64,000 bases of DNA from Hydrogenophaga sp040372165 (lineage in GTDB: Bacteria; Pseudomonadota; Gammaproteobacteria; Burkholderiales; Burkholderiaceae_C), in assembly GCF_040372165.1 (NCBI RefSeq), contig NZ_BAABWG010000002.1:124001-188000 (forward strand). Reading direction: 5' to 3'. Of the stretch, positions 60,401 through 64,000 are shown piece by piece; position 1 is the first letter of the stretch; every line of letters starts with the position of its first letter. The notes beneath the pieces are model-generated. The model had not been told where the DNA came from, ran no database searches, and was given only the letters and a program-made list of their open reading frames with translations. Position numbers and translations under genes: made by a program.

Positions 60401-60639
60401 TGAAAACAGCACTGACGACGACTGCTCGCATGGCCGTGAAGACCGAGCGTGCACGAACCCACCTCTGGCCGCCCCCGCGCTGGTTGCGATCAATGGCCCG
60501 TTGCATGGAATGCACCGGGCCGCCTGGTTGAAGCAAGCCCCCGGAAACGGCCGGGGGCCAGACCCAGACAAAGATTCATTGCATTACTTGATTGATTGAC
60601 ATTGGAGCCGAGGCAACCGGTTCCGCACAGGAGGTAGAC
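60401..60639 (+). promoter_or_regulatory. ftsA-ftsZ spacer with GC-rich hairpin
   Basis: A 239-bp gap, the only long gap between mraZ and ftsZ. It contains an 8-bp perfect stem GCCCCCGG/CCGGGGGC at 60537-60558 (loop AAACGG), with no T-run, and ends in a strong ribosome site AGGAGGT at 60629. A 43-codon frame starting in the ftsA stop (60400-60531) looks non-coding. Independent ftsZ promoters are expected here but no clear hexamers were found. Confidence 0.4.
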
Positions 60640-61866
60640 ATGAGCATCGAAATGATTGAAGTTGAAGAATTCAACGCAGGTACTCAGATCAAAGTGATCG
60701 GCGTGGGCGGCGGCGGCGGAAACGCAGTCGACCACATGATCTCCAGCCGTGTTCAAGGCGTGGATTTCATTTGCGCCAATACCGATGCGCAGGCCCTGAC
60801 CCGCAGCGCAGCCAACACCACCATCCAGCTCGGCGTGACCGGCCTGGGTGCTGGCAGCAAACCGGAGAAGGGCGCTGATGCCGCAGAAGAAGCGGTCGAG
60901 CAAATCCGCGAAGCCATCGCCGGAGCCCACATGCTGTTCATCACCGCCGGCATGGGTGGTGGCACAGGCACCGGCGCTGCACCTGTGATCGCTCGTGTGG
61001 CCAAGGAAATGGGCATTCTGACCGTGGGCGTGGTGACCAAGCCTTTCGACTGGGAAGGTGGCCGCCGCATGACCAATGCCGACAACGGCCTGGCCGAGCT
61101 GGAAGCCAACGTCGACTCGCTGATCGTGGTGCTCAACGAGAAGCTGCTGGAAGTGTTGGGTGACGACATTACCCAGGACGAAGCCTTTGCCCACGCGAAC
61201 GACGTTCTCAAGAACGCGGTCGGCGGTATCGCCGAGATCATCAACGAGTACGGCAATGTCAACGTCGACTTCGAAGACGTCCGCACCGTGATGGGCGAGC
61301 CTGGCAAGGCCATGATGGGTACCGCGCTGGCCTCCGGCCCGGATCGTGCCCGCATCGCCGCCGAGCAAGCAGTGGCCTGCCCGCTGCTGGAAGGCATTGA
61401 CCTCTCTGGCGCCAAGGGTGTGCTGGTGCTGGTCACTGCCGCGAAGGGTTCGCTCAAGCTGTCGGAGTCCAAGCTGGCCATGAACACCATCCGTGCCTAC
61501 GCTTCGCCAGACGCCCACGTCATCTACGGCGCTGCCTACGACGACTCCCTGGGTGACGAGATGCGCGTCACTGTGGTGGCTACCGGTCTGTCGCGCGAAG
61601 GCGTTCGTCGCACTGCGCCTCCGCTGCAGGTACTGCGCACGGGTACTGACGATGTGCCGTTCAACGTCCCGACGGTCAATGAAGCCGTTGGTGGCGCTGG
61701 CAGCCACAAGTCCGGCGGCACGACGCAGCCGGACTACGGTTCCATGGCTGTTCCAAGCGTCTGGCGCACCAACCGCACCCAGGCCGCGGCGAAGGTCGAC
61801 GCCCTGTCATCTGGCGGCATGGATGACTTCGAGATCCCGGCTTTCCTGCGCAAGCAGGCTGACTGA
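60640..61866 (+). CDS. ftsZ: cell division GTPase FtsZ
   Basis: Tubulin-like GTPase forming the Z ring. The 408-residue protein starts MSIEMIEVEEFNAGTQIKVI at 60640 after AGGAGGT with 5-nt spacing. GTP-binding regions are VIGVGGGGGNAVDHM and the tubulin signature FITAGMGGGTGTGAAPVIAR; the T7 loop is VNVDFEDVRTVM. The C-terminal peptide FEIPAFLRKQAD binds FtsA and SlmA (slmA is also in this window). Linker is short. Confidence 0.98.
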   Translation: MSIEMIEVEEFNAGTQIKVIGVGGGGGNAVDHMISSRVQGVDFICANTDAQALTRSAANTTIQLGVTGLGAGSKPEKGADAAEEAVEQIREAIAGAHMLFITAGMGGGTGTGAAPVIARVAKEMGILTVGVVTKPFDWEGGRRMTNADNGLAELEANVDSLIVVLNEKLLEVLGDDITQDEAFAHANDVLKNAVGGIAEIINEYGNVNVDFEDVRTVMGEPGKAMMGTALASGPDRARIAAEQAVACPLLEGIDLSGAKGVLVLVTAAKGSLKLSESKLAMNTIRAYASPDAHVIYGAAYDDSLGDEMRVTVVATGLSREGVRRTAPPLQVLRTGTDDVPFNVPTVNEAVGGAGSHKSGGTTQPDYGSMAVPSVWRTNRTQAAAKVDALSSGGMDDFEIPAFLRKQAD

Positions 61867-61971
61867 TCGGCGCCGGTCGTCTCCGATCCGGCAGCCGGAG
61901 GTGGGCTTGGCCCCCTCCGGCCAGCGGGTCCTGTCTCGGCAAGGGTTATCCCGAATAGGTAGAATGTAGGC

Positions 61972-62895
61972 ATGCTTGCGCAACGCACCCTCAAATCCCT
62001 GACCAAAGCGGTAGGCGTCGGTCTGCACAGCGGTCAACGGGTAGAGTTGACGCTGCGCCCGGCTGCGCCCAATACCGGCATCGTGTTCCGTCGTGTGGAC
62101 CTGCCTGAACCGGTTGAAATCCCGGTCAACGCAGCCTCCGTGACCGATACCCGGATGGCGACCACCATCTCCAAAGACGGCGTCAAGGTGCTCACCATCG
62201 AGCACCTCATGAGCGCTTGCGCGGGTCTGGGGCTGGACAACCTCTATGTGGACATCACGGCCGAGGAAGTCCCCATCCTTGACGGATCAGCCGCATCGTT
62301 CGTCTATTTGCTGCAAAGCGCCGGCATTGAACTGCAGAATCAGCCCAAGCGTTTCATCCGGGTGAAAAAGCCCGTCGAAGTGCGTGAGGGCGAAGGCCGC
62401 AATCTCAAATGGGCGCGACTTGACCCGTTCAACGGCTACAAGCTGGGCTTTGAGATCGAGTTTGACCATCCTGCGGTCAATGCCACCGGGCAGCGGGTCG
62501 AGTTTGATTTCAGCAGCGGTCAGTACGCTCGCGAAATTGCCAGAGCGCGCACGTTCGGGTTCACCCGTGACCTGGAAATGATGCGGTCGCGAGGGCTGGC
62601 ACTGGGCGGTGGCCTGGACAATGCCATCGTCATGGATGACGTCAAGGTGCTCAACTCGGAGGGCCTGCGCTACCAGGACGAGTTCGTCAAGCACAAGATG
62701 CTGGACGCCATCGGCGACCTGTATGCCGTGGGCAAACCCATGCTGGCCGCCTATTCGGCCTTTCGTTCAGGCCATGCGTTGAACAATCAGCTGCTCCGCG
62801 CCCTGCTCGAGCAGCCAGACGCCTGGGAAGAAGTGAGTTTTGCCTCGGAGCGGGAGGCGCCAAAAGGCTTTGCCCAGCTCGCTCCCGCCTGGTAA
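61972..62895 (+). CDS. lpxC: UDP-3-O-acyl-N-acetylglucosamine deacetylase
   Basis: Committed step of lipid A synthesis; zinc hydrolase of 307 residues. It has MLAQRTLKSLTKAVGVGLHS at the N-terminus, zinc ligands in KVLTIEHLMSACAGLG and FVKHKMLDAIGDLYAVG, and the catalytic His in FRSGHALNNQLLRALL. It follows ftsZ by 105 nt; a TAGAAT -10-like hexamer is at 61960 but no clear -35. Its stop abuts the stop of convergent ruvC with no gap. Confidence 0.98.
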   Translation: MLAQRTLKSLTKAVGVGLHSGQRVELTLRPAAPNTGIVFRRVDLPEPVEIPVNAASVTDTRMATTISKDGVKVLTIEHLMSACAGLGLDNLYVDITAEEVPILDGSAASFVYLLQSAGIELQNQPKRFIRVKKPVEVREGEGRNLKWARLDPFNGYKLGFEIEFDHPAVNATGQRVEFDFSSGQYAREIARARTFGFTRDLEMMRSRGLALGGGLDNAIVMDDVKVLNSEGLRYQDEFVKHKMLDAIGDLYAVGKPMLAAYSAFRSGHALNNQLLRALLEQPDAWEEVSFASEREAPKGFAQLAPAW

Positions 62896-63444
62896 TCAGT
62901 AGTTTCGCCCGGCACGGTACTGCGCCGTCGCCCTGGCTTTGAGAGGCGCTACCTTGTTGATGGCCTGAGCCGTGCTCGCCACCTGCGCGTGGGTGATACA
63001 CAGTCCCAAGGCGTCGGCCGCATCTTTGCCGGGCAGACCCGGGAGCAAAAGCAGCCGCTTGACCATTTCCTGCACTTGCGGCTTGGCTGCCTTTCCGTAG
63101 CCCACCACAGCCTTCTTGAGCTGCAAAGCGGTGTACTCGCTGACAGTCAGGCCGCTGGCCACCAGTGCGGTCAGGCAGGCACCCCGTGCCTGACCCAGCA
63201 TCAGCGTCGCCTGTGGATTGACGTTCACGAACACAATCTCGCAAGCGGACACGTCGGGCTTGTACCGGGCCACCACTTCGGTAATGCCTTCGTAAAGCAC
63301 CTTCAGTCGCTCGGGCAGTAATGCGCCGTCCTTGGGGCTGGTCTGAATGGTGCCGCTGGCCACATAGCTCAGTTTGCCGCCGACCACATCCACCACACCG
63401 AAGCCGGTGCATTGAAGGCCTGGATCAATACCGAGAATGCGCAT
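62896..63444 (-). CDS. ruvC: Holliday junction endonuclease RuvC
   Basis: Resolvase of 182 residues cleaving Holliday junctions with RuvAB. The acidic metal-binding residues are in MRILGIDPGLQCTGFGVVD (Asp7), VSACEIVFVNVNPQATL (Glu) and LPGKDAADALGLCITHAQ (paired Asp). Standard length. It is convergent with lpxC, the two stops being adjacent, and lies 43 nt downstream of the mtgA-like gene on the same strand. Confidence 0.97.
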   Translation of the reverse strand: MRILGIDPGLQCTGFGVVDVVGGKLSYVASGTIQTSPKDGALLPERLKVLYEGITEVVARYKPDVSACEIVFVNVNPQATLMLGQARGACLTALVASGLTVSEYTALQLKKAVVGYGKAAKPQVQEMVKRLLLLPGLPGKDAADALGLCITHAQVASTAQAINKVAPLKARATAQYRAGRNY

Positions 63445-63487
63445 AGAGGGTGAGTGTGGAGATCAACAACAGGGCGTCGCTTTGTTC

Positions 63488-64000
63488 TCACGGGATGGCT
63501 GCAGCACCCATGCGGCCCTGAACCCTGCGTGCCTTGCCGGACAAGGCCACCGAATCCCGGCGCGAGTCATAGAACTTGGGCCGTGGCAGCATGCTGGCCA
63601 GTTGGGCTGACTGGTAGCTGCTGAGCTTGCCGGGCGAACGCTTGTAATAGTGCTGGGCAGCCGCCTTGGCGCCAAAGACGCCTTCACCCCATTCTGCGGT
63701 GTTGAGGTAAATCTCCAGAATGCGCTCCTTGCTCAACAGGCCTTCGAGCATCACGGTCAGGACAAACTCCTGCCCTTTGCGCAAATAGCTACGCTCACCC
63801 GAGAGAAACAGGTTCTTGGCCAGCTGCTGGGAGATGGTCGACCCACCCACCAGCCGCACACTGGCCTGAGCCGGCCGCGTCTTTGGCTTGTTCTTGGCTC
63901 CGGCGTTTGCCTGCGCCATGCGCTTGGCGTTCTTTCGCCAGGCGGACTCCATGGCATTCCACTCGAAGCCGTTGTGCTCAGTGAATCTGGCGTCCTCTGC
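63488..64000 (-). CDS. mtgA: monofunctional peptidoglycan glycosyltransferase (partial, N-terminus outside window)
   Basis: GT51 transglycosylase polymerising lipid II. The frame is open from the window edge (AEDARFTEHNGFEWNAMESA) to the stop, 170 residues, lacking the N-terminal membrane anchor. Motifs are the catalytic Glu region EDARFTEHNGF, GGSTISQQLAKNLFL, RKGQEFVLTVMLEGLLSKER and ILEIYLNTAEWGEGVFGAKA. A Lys/Ala-rich stretch of about 20 residues (MAQANAGAKNKPKTRPAQAS) is inserted before GGSTISQQ compared with E. coli MtgA. Confidence 0.95.
   Translation of the reverse strand, partial: AEDARFTEHNGFEWNAMESAWRKNAKRMAQANAGAKNKPKTRPAQASVRLVGGSTISQQLAKNLFLSGERSYLRKGQEFVLTVMLEGLLSKERILEIYLNTAEWGEGVFGAKAAAQHYYKRSPGKLSSYQSAQLASMLPRPKFYDSRRDSVALSGKARRVQGRMGAAAIP

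Noticed and set aside
60400..60531. 43-codon frame starting in the ftsA stop codon (TGATG overlap)
   Set aside because: The product is Pro/Arg/Trp-rich without protein-like pattern and ends in a region of hairpins; the overlap alone is weak support.
1..64000. Prophage, insertion sequence, integron, CRISPR array, toxin-antitoxin pair or defence island
   Set aside because: No transposase, phage structural gene, repeat-spacer array or paired small toxin genes were found. XerC here is the housekeeping enzyme in its normal dapF-DUF484 context.
1..64000. tRNA genes
   Set aside because: No cloverleaf with GGTTC-type T-arm and CCA end was recognised in the intergenic gaps, though a covariance-model scan would be decisive.

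Overview
The window is a dense, GC-rich chromosomal segment from a betaproteobacterium of the order Burkholderiales, most likely family Comamonadaceae (Hydrogenophaga-like; the genus is inference). Pointers are the dcw cluster order, a DksA without zinc-finger cysteines, the COG0523-dksA-STAS-hslVU neighbourhood, dapF-DUF484-xerC, and GC-rich intergenic repeats with 'cccccttgaggggg' cores that I associate with this family. No prophage, IS element, CRISPR array, tRNA or rRNA was seen. The one structural RNA recognised is rnpB.

Region 1 (1-11.7 kb) is mostly on the minus strand. It holds a fatty-acid beta-oxidation set (partial FadN-type hydroxyacyl-CoA dehydrogenase, DUF2147 protein, acyl-CoA dehydrogenase, TetR regulator with a clear palindromic operator). 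Next come slmA, a TctDE-like two-component system and argB, then a 666-residue two-domain fatty acyl-CoA reductase of the Marinobacter type, divergent from a phasin-like granule protein. Region 2 (11.8-19.9 kb, plus strand) carries a patatin phospholipase, a TetR regulator, a TPR-like protein, a LysR regulator, pyrC, a DUF3025 protein, a PuuA-like glutamine synthetase homologue and htpX.

Region 3 (19.9-33.9 kb) has a glycine-zipper envelope protein with a repeat-encoded His tail, an FAD oxidoreductase, a MATE exporter, rnpB, a repeat-filled spacer, a metallophosphoesterase coupled to a NUDIX-metallo-beta-lactamase fusion, and a polyamine-type ABC transporter operon. That operon also holds a GntR regulator and an Asp/Glu/hydantoin racemase homologue; two FadR-type operators lie upstream of it.

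Region 4 (33.9-43.8 kb, plus strand) contains dapF-DUF484-xerC, a DsrE-like protein, a His-rich COG0523 GTPase, a structured leader with a possible 38-residue ORF, an unusual dksA with a histone-H1-like N-terminal tail, a two-STAS-like protein, and hslVU.

Region 5 (44.1-64 kb) is the complete division and cell wall cluster: mraZ-rsmH-ftsL-ftsI-murE-murF-mraY-murD-ftsW-murG-murC-ddl-ftsQ-ftsA-ftsZ-lpxC. Most neighbours overlap by 1-11 nt, and the cluster is preceded by four MraZ boxes at exact 10-bp spacing. Convergent ruvC and a partial mtgA close the window. The main oddities are the DksA fusion and its leader, an acidic insert of about 97 residues in MurD, the fatty acyl-CoA reductase beside a phasin, and several well-formed operator palindromes.
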